A stretch of DNA of 64,000 nucleotides, from assembly GCF_910589235.1 (NCBI RefSeq), contig NC_060979.1, forward strand, positions 1,612,001-1,676,000, read 5' to 3'. The notes under the pieces are model-generated. The model was given only the letters and a program-made list of their open reading frames with translations, was not told where the DNA came from and searched no databases. A program made the position numbers and the translations under genes. Source of the DNA: Vespa crabro (lineage: Eukaryota; Arthropoda; Insecta; Hymenoptera; Vespidae). Shown here in pieces: positions 26,220 to 38,680 of this stretch (its first letter is position 1; each line of letters starts with the position of its first letter).

Positions 26220-27201
26220 GTTGGTTTCTGTTTGGAAAAAAGAAACCAAGAAAAAAACAAAAACCAAAATTGACTTTTTGAAAAACGACATTGAAAATTT
26301 ACAACAAACGAAGAAACCATAAGTGCGACGATATTACCCGATTTAAATCTAATAACTACAAATACGAGGTAATTTTATTTTGCAAAAATATTCTCGTTTT
26401 TACGGGTAAAAAAAAATGTCTAACTTGCATTCTATCGAACATAGCTTTATGATATCGTTTCCATTATAATTATTGTATTGCTTGCATTGCATTCGAAAAA
26501 AAAAAACAAAAAAAGAAAAAAAAAATAAAAACGAAAAATATTTAACTATTATCAAAAAAATTGTCATCCTGATTATTACCTGATCAATTTGTAATGTCGA
26601 AGTACAAGTTTCTTCATGTTACATTGAAAACCATTAGAATCGTCAAGAATTTCTTTGATCGAGCAACTTAGAATTCCAAATTGTGCAGTAATATGAAAAG
26701 CAAGATTTGTGAACAAACAATCGAATCCAACGTAACCCAATGTAATAATCGGTACTACCAATGTTTGATAAAGACAGAGACAAATATATACCCTAATATC
26801 ACCTACATCGATGATAGTTCGTGTCTTGTAAGGTAGTTTGTAACTCGATGATGAATTTCCTATTGCTGCAAAAAAAAAATTAATATATATATTAATATTA
26901 AGATCTAAGAAAAATCAAGGACAGATACAATTGAATTAAATCAAAAAAAAAAAAAAAAAAAAAAAAAAGAAAAAAAAAGAAATAATTATTAAAGAAATTA
27001 GTGCCTGTAGTAGTCATTAAACTAATAAAAAAAATGTATTTTTTAAAACGTATATACAAACATACATATACGCATACATGTATATATATTATATATACAG
27101 AGTGTCCAAAAAGCATAGGAACAAACTTATATTACGTATTATTGAGGTCAAGTAGATGGAAAAAGTTTATATAAACTTATGTTCAAAAATGCTTTATTGA
27201 A

Positions 27202-27253
<52 letters not shown>

Positions 27254-30127
27254 TATATTTTGTTAATTGTTAAATAAATATACACACTTCATCCGATAAT
27301 TGATTAAACTTTTAAAATATTTCCTGAAAGTTGGACACTAATTAAAAAAATAAAATAAAAAAAAAAAGAATAATAATAATAATAATAATAATAATAAAGA
27401 AAATAAAAGAAAAAAGTCACGTTTAAATAAAAATTAAATAAAAATCATAAACGACTATATTGAACTATCGAAGAAAGAAATCATTGAACTTCCTGTTACA
27501 AACCGGAAGTCATTTGGTTTGACTTTACTTCTTATTATTATTAAAATATATTTGTCGCGTGAAATAATGAAATCATAAAATCATTCTTAATACATTCTTC
27601 TTTTTTGTCTTTTCTATTACTTTCAACGATGGTGATATATTAGGTTGGAAACTATGAAACGGGCGTTTTTGTTTAGTTTTTTATCCTCACTCAATGCCCA
27701 TTTCATAGTTTCCAACCAATAAGTATCCAGTTGGAAACTATGAAACGGGCGTTTTTGTTTAGTTTTTTATCTTCACTCAACGCCCGTTTCATAGTTTCCA
27801 ACCTAATAAAAACACATTCATAATTTATAATCAATCATAATACATACATACACAGATAATAAATAAAACATAATATAATCAATAAAATTATTTCTAATGA
27901 AAAATTCGACAAATTCGATTACCAATTTTAACGTTCGGTATCATCTCGTTTATCCAATATAATCCAACGGCAATAGACATCGAGGTAACAGCTATTAAAA
28001 AATAATATTTCGCCATTTTGGTATATTTCATAAATATAAATCTCTTCTCGTACGTATTATAATTGTCGACGATGAAATTATCTTCTAATTCGATTAATAA
28101 GTCTCCTAATGATTGTCTGTTAATCCAGCATGTAGTTATTTTCGTTAGGGTCATTAGAAGTAAAATATTTTCCGTGAATATCGACATTATATCTCCGAGA
28201 CTATGTTTACGATGTGTCAATTCGGCGAATGTCAATGAACAATGTAAGAAAAGATAAATAAAAAAAAAGAGAAAAAGAGCATTAGAAATTTCGAGAGGCC
28301 AAATTCCAACATATTTCAGTAACAGTCTGTTCCATAGTAATGACTTCATTGCTTCGGTTACGTCGATTGTCTGTAATAATAATAATAATAATAATAAATA
28401 TATATATATATATATAAGAATTAGTAAATGATTGAAAAAGATATAATAAAATATTAAAAATGGAATAAGGAACATTATTTTGTAATTAATATCTAAACAA
28501 AAGAAAAAATTATATAATAATAATGATTTCTTTTATATGATAAAATTGATAGCTTGTAATAATAAATAAATAAAAGAAAAAAAAAATAGATTTATTAAAT
28601 ATTTATAATATATAATCGTGAATTATTAATTGAACAAAGATATTATGTTCTTTCTCTTCTTAAAGAATATTTTTAAAAAAATTTTCTCTAGTATCGAAAA
28701 TTTTTCGTAGTGAAAAAAAAAAATTACGTAGAACGATACCAGTGATATCATTGATTTAATAAAATCGATAGCTTTTAATTATAATTGTAATAAATATTTT
28801 TTATTATATATTAATATATTAAATATTAATTTGAAATATTATAATCGGTTTTCTTGTCTTAAAAAATATTCTATATACGTGTATATTAATTTTCATTAAT
28901 ACATTATAATACTAATTTTGTGGATTTTATTAATAATTTTATTAATAAAAAAAAAAAAAGAAAAATAAAGAAGAAGAAACAATTTATATTTTTGAAGTTA
29001 CAATTAGGTATAATAATTAGTTATATATTGTATACATAATTAATATAAGTATACGCGTACACATATGCAAATGTTATCAACGATACGATTTATCATATTT
29101 GTTGTCAAATAATTTCTTACAATAAAAAATATTATCAACGAAAAAATGTAAAGATATTTTCTTTTTGTAGTGTAGAATTAAAAAATATATATATATATAT
29201 TTTTTTTTTAACGAAGGATTGATTAATTTCTGAAAATAAAAAAAAAATTATCCACAAATGAAAAAAATTAATTCACAAAGACTTTTTTTCTATGTAGTGT
29301 AGAATTTAAAAGAAAAAAAAATTCTTTCAATGAAGGATTGATTAATCCTTGTGATAAAAACTTTCAGTATGACTAACAAATATTATTGTTACTTTTAATT
29401 AATATCAAAATTTTCATTTTACCAGTAAGTAGAAAATAATAATCAAAAAAAAAAGGATCATTAAAACTAAAAGAGACAGAAAAGTTACGAAATTATATTA
29501 TAATACAAAAAATACCAATTATATTATTACACAAATGCAATAAGAAGAAAATAAATCAAAAAGAAAAGTATTACTGTAAGAAATTTTATAATAATTATAT
29601 CCGTTGTTATGATAATATACAAAAAATTATTTGACAATAAAAACAATGAATAAGAAATCAAATAATCTAGAATTCTAATCTGAAAAAATAGAGTTCATGA
29701 GATAGAAAAAAAGATTATCATCAAGAAACTTATTGATGGGAAAAAAGAAAAGAAATTTTATTAATATGGAGATCTAAAAAAAAAAAAAAAAAAAAAAATA
29801 AACAGCCAATACAATAAAATTCCAAAATCAATACGATCAATTTTAATTAAATACGATTTATTAAAATCAAAATTAAAGGAAACAAAAAATTCTTATGAGA
29901 TTAATGTCATTCCAATGTCATCGTATTAATAACAAAACCAATATATTAATAATATGCCACCGTATGATAGAAAAGAAAAAAATAAGCTAAAAAAAAACGT
30001 ATACAAGAAAAATATAAATAAAATATAAACAATATGTACGTGCAATTTCAAAATTACATATTAAACTAGATATAACGGTGTAACGAAGGAAAATATTATC
30101 CGTGCTTACTTCTATTTTTTTCTCCAT
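23574..30127 (-). CDS. Odorant receptor D (7tm_6 family), complete, 7 coding exons, 389 aa
   Basis: Olfactory receptor subunit of the 7tm_6 family. Exons on the minus strand: 30110-30127 (M-E-K-K-I-E), 27923-28370, 26580-26865, 25691-25790, 25472-25582, 23737-23892, 23574-23624. All boundaries are GT-AG with phases as in A-C. Exon 3 has no ATG, TTG or CTG near its start, so a simple ORF scan shows only its 3' half, but it is open throughout (IGNSSSYKL-like start). Landmarks: TIDVTEAMKSLLWN, KYVGIWPLEISN, GYVGFDCLFTNLAFHITAQ, LQQLMGSTFQLCISGYN, YCYIGECLIQE, LTSGKFFILSL, GYLSLLRTLI at the C terminus. Intron 5 has grown by MITE insertions and intron 2 carries tandem mariner hairpins. Confidence 0.93.
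24367..24783. mobile_element. MITE with GTGTCTCA-type ends, interrupted by a piggyBac derivative
   Basis: Imperfect terminal inverted repeats TATACGGTGTCTCA (left) and TGAGACATCCTGTATA (right) enclose about 130 bp, once the 287-bp insert at 24,422-24,708 is removed. A related, more decayed element with GGGTGTAC and CATCCTGTATA ends is at the same intron position in A (2,664-2,801), B (9,576-9,717) and C (16,503-16,643). No coding capacity. Confidence 0.6.
24422..24708. mobile_element. 287-bp nonautonomous piggyBac derivative in intron 5 of OR D
   Basis: Flanked by TTAA on both sides (24,422-24,425 and 24,705-24,708), the piggyBac target site. The right end reads, inward, TTAACATTAGAAAGATCGAA, close to the classic TTAACCCTAGAAAGA terminus. 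Both arms match the decayed autonomous-type element at 47,966-49,707: the left arm shares AATTATGTATATAATGACAC, the right arm shares CATTATTCGTTCACAAT-like words and an internal TGTCATTTTGAC. It is therefore an internal deletion product of that family. Confidence 0.88.
24821..24952. mobile_element. Short mariner-like MITE
   Basis: The ends are inverted repeats: TTAGATGGACCGAAAAGTAA at the left, and on the right the complement of TTAGGGGGAACGGAAAGTAA, both followed by TGTCG. Such ends are typical of mariner elements. The interior is about 80 bp of AT-rich sequence with no reading frame. Confidence 0.75.
27106..27310. repeat. Possible MITE fragment with CAGAGTGTCCAAAA end, plus (TA)n
   Basis: ACAGAGTGTCCAAAAAGCAT resembles the terminus of many insect DNA transposons. 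It is followed by AT-rich sequence and a TA run (about 27,216-27,250). No convincing partner end was found, so this is tentative. It lies in intron 2 of OR D. Confidence 0.3.
27640..27806. mobile_element. Two tandem mariner-type palindromic hairpins in intron 2 of OR D
   Basis: Two adjacent palindromes (about 27,640-27,722 and 27,725-27,806) with TTAGGTTGGAAACTATGAAA ends and a GTTTAGTTTTTTAT loop. They are the same element and tandem arrangement as at 4,723-4,897 in intron 2 of OR A. They are absent from intron 2 of B and C. Confidence 0.78.
28374..28397. repeat. Short (AAT)n abutting the exon 2 acceptor of OR D
   Basis: Seven to eight TAA units lie beside the acceptor, followed by a TA run. 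Same position as the long repeats in A and B; C keeps only about four units (19,881-19,893). Confidence 0.85.
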
Positions 30128-30192
30128 GTTATCCCTTTGAAGGTTTACAACTGACTGACAGGAAAACGATCGATCAACCTCCGTTGTAAACT
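30128..30192 (-). promoter_or_regulatory. Core promoter/5'UTR of OR D
   Basis: Minus strand: GTTTACAACGGAGG, TCGATCG, CCTGTCAGTCAGTTG (initiator-like), AACCTTCAAAGGGATAAC, ATG at 30,127. Almost identical to the block of OR B. The intron-side flank (29,580-30,107) is also close to 13,790-14,300 of B. Confidence 0.7.
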
Positions 30193-30493
30193 TTTTTTTG
30201 AAGGAAAGAAAAAAGGGTTAGAAATGCACGCTTGAATAATATAGTCAGCCAGGAGAGAGAACGAAAAATGAAGAAAGTTTGTCCGTAACATTAGGCGAGG
30301 AAAAAACGTATTAGAGAATTAATCGATTAACTGTATCTCGTTGATACGAGGGGTTGACGATCTAACGATAAAATATTTATTCAGCTTTACCCGATGTGCT
30401 ACGGAAAACATTTAGCGACTGCCTCTATAAAAAAAAAAAAGAAAAAAAAACTTTATTGTTACAATTTTCATTCGTACGACGTTTTCTCTTCCG

Positions 30494-30526
<33 letters not shown>

Positions 30527-30872
30527 ACGTCCATTTATTCGCTCGTACAGGGATTATTGATATTCGTCGTTGCGAAAGAAAGTTTCATGTAAAGTAACTT
30601 TTCCGTTGGATTGTTAGAGTGTAATAATAGATTAGACTTTTTACCGAGATAAGATAAAGACCTTTTACCGAGTTTACCACCTCCTTCTAATAAGTTATAT
30701 CCTGTTTCCTCGTTAGATTCAAAGTTTCTTCTTTTTATTATTGTTCGTCATAAGTATAGTATCGTACGAATCAAAAGACATTATCACAATCTTCGTTTCA
30801 TTGTGATCTTTACGAAAGTATTAATTGTACGCTGTACAATCCGTACGATTAAAACGTGTTCGTTGTGCCTAA
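30193..30872 (-). promoter_or_regulatory. Conserved far-upstream block of OR D
   Basis: No gene. Closest to the C block at 21,324-22,080, with an extra duplicated piece near 30,620-30,655 (AGTGTAATAATAGATTAGAC). It ends where the minus-strand U copy begins. Confidence 0.5.
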
Positions 30873-30919
30873 TTAATAAAAAAATTTGCTATAATAAAAT
30901 ATGTAATATATATACTTAC

Positions 30920-31544
30920 ATACTTTGTGCTTCGAATCGAAATGTAATTTACATCGATAGTGAAGTTCAATCGACATTAACGTCGTTAATCGACTGTCAT
31001 CACAGAGATATACTTTGTACCAGGTTGACAATGTAATTCGTATGATAAGGTCATCCAAAATTCGACGAATATGTCGAATTAATTGCTTTACGATTTGAAT
31101 AATCGTTTCCCACGAAATATTTGCTTTATGTACGTTCAGAAATTTTTTTTGACGTGAATTAGCATCGAACGATTGCAACGGCCATTGCAATCGATTGACG
31201 AATCCGATTTCACTTTTCAGACGGTACAGATTCGGCTCCCGATTTTCCAGTTCATTGTTCTTCTGTAAAATGCAATCTTCATTTTTCTCGAAAAAAAGAA
31301 CTACCAATGATTAACGGATGCCGACTATGGCATTTCTTTTCTTTCCTTATTTTTTTAATTTTTCAACATTTTTGTCGCCACTCGTAGGGCTCGTAAACAA
31401 GTACAAGATTATGCCAATTTTCGCTTAGGTGCGACGATCCGGTTAATCATCGATTTGTTTTTTATATCTTCGTAACGTTCTAATCATTTTCTAACGAATA
31501 CTCTTGACTCACCCGTATATCCTAGCGACGATTGCTTCGGACAT
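30920..31544 (-). CDS. Unidentified spliced sequence 'U', minus-strand copy (candidate gene, two exon-like parts)
   Basis: I do not recognise the product. Part 1 (31,513-31,544, minus) reads M-S-E-A-I-V-A-R-I-Y-G up to a GTGAGT donor. Part 2 (30,920-31,262, minus) is a 343-bp open stretch between a TTTTACAG acceptor and a GTAAGT donor. It encodes NNELENREPNLYRLKSEIGF, then VNRLQWPLQS, a basic IIRITLSTWYKVYL segment and LHFDSKHK. The same 343-bp frame is open in the copy at 46,542-46,884. Exon 1 ends in phase 2 while the open frame of part 2 begins in phase 0, so an intermediate exon may be missing or the gene may be dead. No catalytic or family motif is visible. The GC content is higher than that of the surrounding spacers. 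Confidence 0.45.
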
Positions 31545-31785
31545 TTTCGTGCCTCGTTCGGTGTTTAGAATGAAACGTAGGTTCAAAATGCGATGCATAC
31601 GCTGCACTCAATGATGATAATCGAAATTACGATTACAGTCAATGTTGTTTATTATCGGTAGTTCGAGAAAAAAGCTGAAATATTCTTCGACATGTATTAA
31701 GAGGAATGATGTAGTTTACTAATTCACGTTTGAATCAGAAGCATAGCTGATATTGGACGTGTGTTTGTTAAGTCTACAAATTTAT

Positions 31786-32414
31786 TATATGACTAACTAT
31801 ATATCCTTTATTTTTCTCCATGATGGAATAATATTATTAATTAGCTTTAATATCGTCTTTCATTTGATATTAACAATTTACTGATAAATTAAAACATTAA
31901 TTTTTTTGTACATTATTTTTATCAATTCAATTATAATTTAATTTTTATAAAACTGATAAAATTTTACAAATAAAAACACTTGTTTCCGAATGATCGCAAC
32001 AAATAATTATTTTCATTTAGAAAATCCGCTTAATATTATCGTATTAAAAATAGATTATAATAATCATTGCGGTAAACACGGCACGGTGTTCTCTTCAATG
32101 AAATTAAATTAAATTCCTCTAAATCGTCAGATTGTTAGTGATAATTTGGACACATTGTATATTAAAAATGTGTGTACGATAAAATCAAATTTTGTCCAGA
32201 TATTTCAATATTAAATAAAAAAAGTTTTCTTTTTCTTTAGAATAACTAAATATGTTTTTTTTTTACATTATTATTGATAATACAAAAATAATAATTTAGA
32301 ATTTGTTTAATGTATATAATTTTTACTATATTCAAATATGATTCTAATTTTAAATATATACCTATTAATTTAAAAATTATTATAAATCAATAATTTTATA
32401 AAACTCGATATAAT

Positions 32415-32460
<46 letters not shown>

Positions 32461-32725
32461 TTTTTATTCCATTAATATTAAAAAAAAAAAAAATAGGAAG
32501 ATAATAAAGTAAATAAAATGAAAAGTTAGTCTAAAAGTAATAACTTCAGTCAAATATATTCATATAAATAACAAATATATCATTTATAACGTTTATCTTA
32601 TAAATATTTATTTAAATAAAATGATTCTATGATAATTTATTACATGTAATATGTTTTATCTTCTTATCAAAATGTCAATAATAATATTTCAATAATAATT
32701 ATTCAAGACTAATTTACAATTCTGT
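31786..32725. other. Spacer without recognisable gene
   Basis: An AT-rich stretch between the U copy and the last exon of OR E. It contains a TA run at about 32,418-32,457 and several poly-A tracts. I see no exon, RNA gene or mobile element in it. Confidence 0.6.
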
Positions 32726-35700
32726 TTACATAAATGTTCGTAATACTGATAAGTACGCCATTGATGTCTTCATTATCTAGAAAATTTTACAAGAAATTGA
32801 CAAATCATTTCAACCATTAAACGTTTAAACAATCGAAAATATTCTAACTTAAAATTCAGGGAAATAAATAAATAAATACAATCAACGAATAAAACAAACA
32901 AACAAACAAAAAATACAAATGATAGATAAAAGAAAATATTATAAAAAACATTTCATCTCGTTCTACGATGATATATTATTAAATATAAAAACCATTACAA
33001 TGACAAATAAATAAAAATTAAAATTTTGAAAGAAAATCGAAACTTGTGAAACGCAAATTATACTTTATAAACAAAAAAAAAAACAAAAAAATTCACGCAA
33101 GAAAATGACAAAAGTAAAATATAAAAAAAAGATAAGAAAAAAGCAATTAACGAGAAAAGCCAAATTAAAGGATAAAAAAGATAAAAATAAAGAGAAAAAA
33201 AATCTTGCGTAATGCGAATGATAGATTAAAGAAGAAAAAAAAGAAGAAGAAGAAAAGAAAAAGCAGAAGTATTAAAAATAACGACTCACATCGGTAAAAG
33301 TGCGTAAGGAAACAATGCAAAACTTCGCGCAAGTCAATCGTAGTGGTTTTCTAGCACGAATCATGCATATATAAATCGATTTCATATCGATCGTAGATAA
33401 CTCGTACCAGTCGCAATGATAAAGCGCCTCGCACAAGTTCGTGCTCTGGATTGAAGAAAGAAAACAAAAAAGAAAAGAAAAAAAAAAAAAAGAGAGAAAA
33501 AAAAAGAAGAAACAAAATCGCATCAATAAACGATCGAATGAAATTAAAGATTGAATTGCAATTCAATTAATAATACGATTAATTACTTCCTCGATGAGAC
33601 ATTCACCGATGTAACAATAAGTGAACAATGTGCTCGATAAAACGAAAACGTATATAGCGAACGTTAATATACCGATTCCTTCTAATACAGCTAAACTCTA
33701 CAAAATTAGAAATTATTTATTAAACGATGTAGAATGCAACATATGTATAAAGTGATGTCTACGTACGGAGAGTATTTGATAACTCGACATACAAATTTGA
33801 ATAGTTGTACCTAATAATTGTTGACAAATGACGATGTTAAAACTATCCTCTAATATATCCGCTAATCTGAAACAAATACGAAGAAGATAAATTATTTTTT
33901 TTTTTTTTTTCATAATGACATCTTTCTCATACTAAAAGAAACAAAAAATTTCTTCTTTCTTCAAGTGATATTAATTGATATTAAAAATGTATGGAACTTA
34001 TTTTATTATTACTTTTGCCAAGGAAAAATTTCTTCAAGGGTTAAAACAATCAATTTCGAAATTTTTCTACCGAAAAATCAAATCTTAATAATTCGTTGTA
34101 ATCGTAGAAACGTATTCGAACAAAACTTCATTCGATATTAAATCTAAAATAATCTGACTAAAAAGTGACTTTAACGAGTTAAAACGACCGTCTTGAATTT
34201 TATTTTTCGTGATAAAAAACTAAATTGATATAAAAAAGAAAAAAAAAGATATATTTTTATACACACAATGAAATTATATTAAATTTATATTAATTAAGAC
34301 GTAAAATATATTTGTTTCATTTTCAATGTTAGAGCAAATATGGCATCGTTGAAAAAATTTTTGGACTCTTTCGCATAAGTCTACGACAAAAATCATAATC
34401 ATTGAAATTTTTCTTGCAATTAAAACGTTTACAATCTAATTAAAGAAAATCAACATTACAAATTTGTTATAAACAATTCCCATTAGGGAACAAAACTATT
34501 TTGTCGTAACGAAATTTTAGCAAATTTTTAAGAAAAAAGAACAAAAAATTATCAAAAAAATTCATATCCTAAGAATATTAAAACAATCGTCGTATCATAA
34601 GTCGTATCGATCAACGCATTTGAATCGTTTAAAAAGAAAGAAAAAAAAGATTTCATTCAATAGACGTTCCTTTAAGAATTAGATGATTTAATTAGAAAAA
34701 TGACGTCACCTTATCAAACTATGATGTCGAAGAATCATTTTATGAATTCCATATCGAGAACCATCAATATCCTTTAAAATTTCTTTTACTCTACATCTCA
34801 ATATCGCTAATTGACCAGTAAGATGAAAACCAATAGAAGCCAATAAACAATCAGTTCCGACATAAGCGGAAATGACCATTGTTATACGTAAAAATTCATG
34901 TATGCAACCAAATGCATAAGTTTTTGCATCGTACGGCTTCAGTAATGGCTTTATTTTATAAGGTAATTTATATTCCGACGTAGAATTTGTCATAACTGCA
35001 TCGAAACAAAATACGTAATATAATAAAATCATTCGTCAATTTTTAAATGACATTATTGAAAAAAAAAATTGTTTAAACGACAAATATTAATCAAATATTT
35101 CAATAAATCTCGAGATAACTAAGAAAATGTTACAGACAAAAGTTAAATCTTTCATTAGATAAATTACAGTGCCGTTAGAAAAAAATATAAGTTCTTAATT
35201 GAAAAAAGAGAATTGTATTTGAAAAAATTTTTGAAGCTTTTCGTTAAATAAAATACAATAAATACGATAATGTCTCTCTGTCTCTCTCTTTGAAAGCAGA
35301 TAACTCTTGTCAGAAAAAAAAAATATATATATCTATTACAATTTTGTCTATTATTTCGTTAAAACGTAATATTATAAATATCTTCTATAAATGAATATAA
35401 TAAAAATGTTAAAAATGTTTGTAATACCATTAATTATACCCGGTATGACAGTTTTAAAATAATACAAAAGAATTATGAAGGTCATCGATGGTAACATAGT
35501 CATAATAAATATATAGGAAAAATTGTTATATTTCATAAAAATCAATCTCTCCTCTTTGGTTTTATAATTATCGACGTTGTAATCGTTTTCTATTTCTGTC
35601 AAAAATCTTGACAATGATCGATATTTCATTCGGCACATTCCAAATTTCGTCAGTGTCATTATCATCAGCATGTTCTCGACAATGTTCGTCAGTACATAAT

Positions 35701-36962
35701 GAAAATCATTGATGTAATCGATCAAATCGAGAAGTCCTAGAAAACTGTAAAGGCAACCATAAAATAGAAACAGTAGGAACAACGAGTTCCGAATTTCCAA
35801 TGGCCAAACTCCAGAAAAACTGAGCAATCGTTTGCTCCATGTTATCGCTTTCATGGTATTGGTGAAACCTGTAACCTTGAAAAATATAATGCAAAACAAT
35901 AATGTTTCGATTAAATAGTATAGTACGAAATTGGATGATCGAAAATGTCCCTAGCTTGTAAAATAACGAGCCTAAAATTTGTCTCGAAAGAATATTATTC
36001 GATTGGCCAATAGATTGTTACCCAATGTCACAATTTTTAATACAAATATGGACCCAAAAATATCTCCATGATTTCGAAAATCAATTATTCCTTTTCGAGA
36101 TTTATCGAAGCTAATAGTTTTCTTTCGGAACGTCCAGAAATTCATAGGCTTTGTAGTTTTACCTTAAGAAAAGAAGAATTAATCTAAAAAGTCTAATTAA
36201 AGTAGATTTATTAATTTTCAAAGTCAAGTAGAGATTTTTTTGCTCAACCCTGTATTAAATATTACAATGTTACTTATTGGCCAACTCAATAATTGTGATT
36301 TTTAAATCATCCAAGAACTTTTGATCCATCTATTGGCCATCATGTATAATAAAGAATAATTAAAGATAAATCTATCACCGATGAATTTTCGTAAGTCGTT
36401 ATATTTTATTAATTAAAAAACAAAAAAGTTAAAAAGAAATATGTCATAGAAATATTAACGTTAAAAAAATTATAAAATTAAAATCTAAAAATTTAATAAA
36501 CATAAACGATTAATAAGTTGCGAGTATAGTATGATTAATTAAAAATAAAAATAAGAAGAAATGTATAATCCATATAATCAATGTTATCGCTTTTAAGAAA
36601 TTAAAAATATTTTTTAAATAATATTATCGTAATTAATACACAATGGAAAAAAAAGCCTATACGAAGTTTAAATTTTTTATGGATTTAAAATTATAAGAAA
36701 TAAATTATGAGAATATATATATAAAATTATTAAATATCACTGCATTTCATTGAATTATTGATTAAATTCTGTACGGGTTAAAATTTCACCCCTAATATCC
36801 ATTAAAAAAAGCCATTGTCACGGTAAACACAATTAAAAATGTTAGTTTCATTATGTTAAATCTTTTTTTTTAAATGTCAGTAAACTTATATGTAAAAATA
36901 TTCTTTTATACATATAATCACAACACATTAAGAGATACATATTTACATATATATTCATACGA

Positions 36963-37020
<58 letters not shown>

Positions 37021-38073
37021 TAATTTAAAGATAAATTTTTTAACATTAAAAGATTAATATATTGACTGCCATGGTATTTTCATATCTGATCACAAAAGCC
37101 ACAATAGAATTATCACAATTGAAATAAATTTAATAAAATAATTAATTATTATGCGTCCAATAATTAAATAAAATTGCACTTTTATATCTGTAAACTTTCA
37201 ATGACATGTGGTTGCACTTATAAATCCATAAGTTGACTAAAACCATAAAATTAATAACACAAGAACTAAACAAAATTACGCAAAAATAATAATAACAAAA
37301 CACAAATATTGCATTAATAAATCACACCAGTCATAAAATTTTATTTCTCTTGAATATGTTGGTTTACTTTCGAATCATTAAAGAGCAAAGTAATCACTAA
37401 TAATCAAAATATTAATTATTACTTATATCATAAAAAAAAAAAAAACTAAAAATGAATATTATTTCGTGACATATTCGTTTTGATAAATTAGTAATAGAAA
37501 TGATAATTATTAATAAACTTTCTTAATAGTTTCACAAATCACTAATGCAGTTTTTCTATTCATTTGTATAATTAGAAAATAATTTTATTCGATGTCACTT
37601 GAAACATAGATTAATTAATTCTTGAATTAATAAGAAATTGTTACACCATGAAGTTACCAAGAAATTAATTAACAGTCACGTGAAATAACACTATGGCAAG
37701 CAATATGTCAAAAAAATTTCAAAAAAAAAATTACGCTTATTCAAAATCACGACGATGATTAAAAGAATAAAAATTCTTAAAAGAAAAAAAAACAAAAGAT
37801 CGTTCAAATTGCGCTTTAAAAAAAAAATTAACAACATCTTTTCGAAATCTCTTTAGTTAGAAAAATGCGAAGAAAAAGGAAAAGAAAAGATAGCGATTTT
37901 TTGAAACCGTCACAATGGCTTTTTTCAAGAGAGTCGAAACAAATTCACTCGCGACGATTATTGTCACAAAACGTCGCGCTCGTCAAACGAACTGGCAATT
38001 AACAATAAAAAAAAATAATAATAATAATAAAAATAAATCGACATTATCACCATACTTCTTTGGTTCTTTTCAT
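32726..38073 (-). CDS. Odorant receptor E (7tm_6 family, second clade), complete, 7 coding exons, 389 aa
   Basis: Olfactory receptor subunit. Exons on the minus strand: 38056-38073 (M-K-R-T-K-E), 35428-35875, 34710-34995, 33767-33866, 33587-33697, 33290-33445, 32726-32776. Exon lengths and phases are identical to clade 1; the protein is clearly divergent. Landmarks: VTGFTNTMKAITWSKRL, SGVWPLEIRNSLF, ENDYNVDNYKTKEERLIFMK, YDAKTYAFGCIHEFLR, GTDCLLASIGFHLTGQLAIL, ICQQLLGTTIQICMSSYQ, YCYIGECLIEE, YHCDWYELS, LTCAKFCIVSLRTF, AYLSVLRTFM at the end. The exon 3 donor lies in GTGACGTCA, shared with F and G. No disabling change seen. The exon 2 acceptor is AAG/GTT, chosen by alignment with clade 1. Confidence 0.92.
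36963..37012. repeat. (TA)n microsatellite in intron 1 of OR E
   Basis: A long TA run in the part of intron 1 that diverges from OR F. The F counterpart (about 43,880-43,970) has only short mixed TATA repeats. Confidence 0.9.
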
Positions 38074-38133
38074 TTTGTTCGCTCGAAGGTCACCGGCCGA
38101 CTGTTCGTCCAAGCACGAACTACTCCCGACGTA
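38074..38133 (-). promoter_or_regulatory. Core promoter/5'UTR of OR E
   Basis: Minus strand: GTAGTTTACGTCGGGAGTAG, TTCGTGCTTGGACGAA, CAGTCGGCCGG, TGACCTTCGAGCGAACAAA, then ATG. Almost identical in F. It shows the same ordered words as clade 1 (GTTTAC..CGG.G, CAGTC.G, ACCTTC.A), so both clades inherited it from one ancestor. Confidence 0.7.
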
Positions 38134-38616
38134 AACTACGTACGAAAAGGGGTTGAAATTGGTTGGTTGAATAGTTTATGCGATTAACGAAAAAAAAAAA
38201 AAGAAAAGAAAAGAAAAAGTGGATACGAGTCAGTTTTTGCGTTCATTTCGAACTGTATAGAAGGTACGGACCAAAAAAAAAAAGAAATGAGAAGGGGTGA
38301 GTAGTTAACGAACGAAGTCGACTCAACAATAATCGATCAACATTTGACAGACGGTGTTTTGCATTAATCATTTTTATCTACCCCTTTCTCTAAGTACAAT
38401 ATACCTTGTCTACTTTTTTTTTTGGGACTCTATATCCGTCGAAAGTTTCTACGTAACGCCCTCGTGAATATTTTTCCAGCAAAAAGGGAAACAGCGTGGC
38501 CCAGTATTATTACGGAATAGCAAAAAAGGAAATTGAAGGTTATCCAAGTTTTTAAGTAGTTGAATTCTACCCTCCCACAAGTCTCCTTCTTGTCAGTTAT
38601 CTTCTAATCGATCGTT
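38134..38616 (-). promoter_or_regulatory. Conserved upstream block of OR E
   Basis: No coding exon is recognised. The stretch is nearly identical to 45,025-45,512 upstream of F, including CCTTTCTCTAAGTACAATAT and AACGCCCTCGTGAATATTTT. It is more GC-rich than the flanks and probably holds upstream control elements; inferred from conservation and position only. Confidence 0.45.
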
Positions 38617-38680
38617 ATGAGGTGTACAAAAAAATATGCTACTGCATCGAACGCTATTAGAATGGAATTGTTGAAGATCG

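Noticed and set aside
30873..31307. Sequence U as a mariner or other transposase fragment
   Set aside because: No DDE/D signature, no terminal inverted repeats, and splice-like borders at both ends of the open stretch. Left as unidentified.
36001..36260. Possible MITE ending in CACCCTGTATTAAATATTAC in intron 1 of E (and 42,915-43,180 of F)
   Set aside because: One end resembles insect MITE termini, but no matching opposite end was found in either copy.
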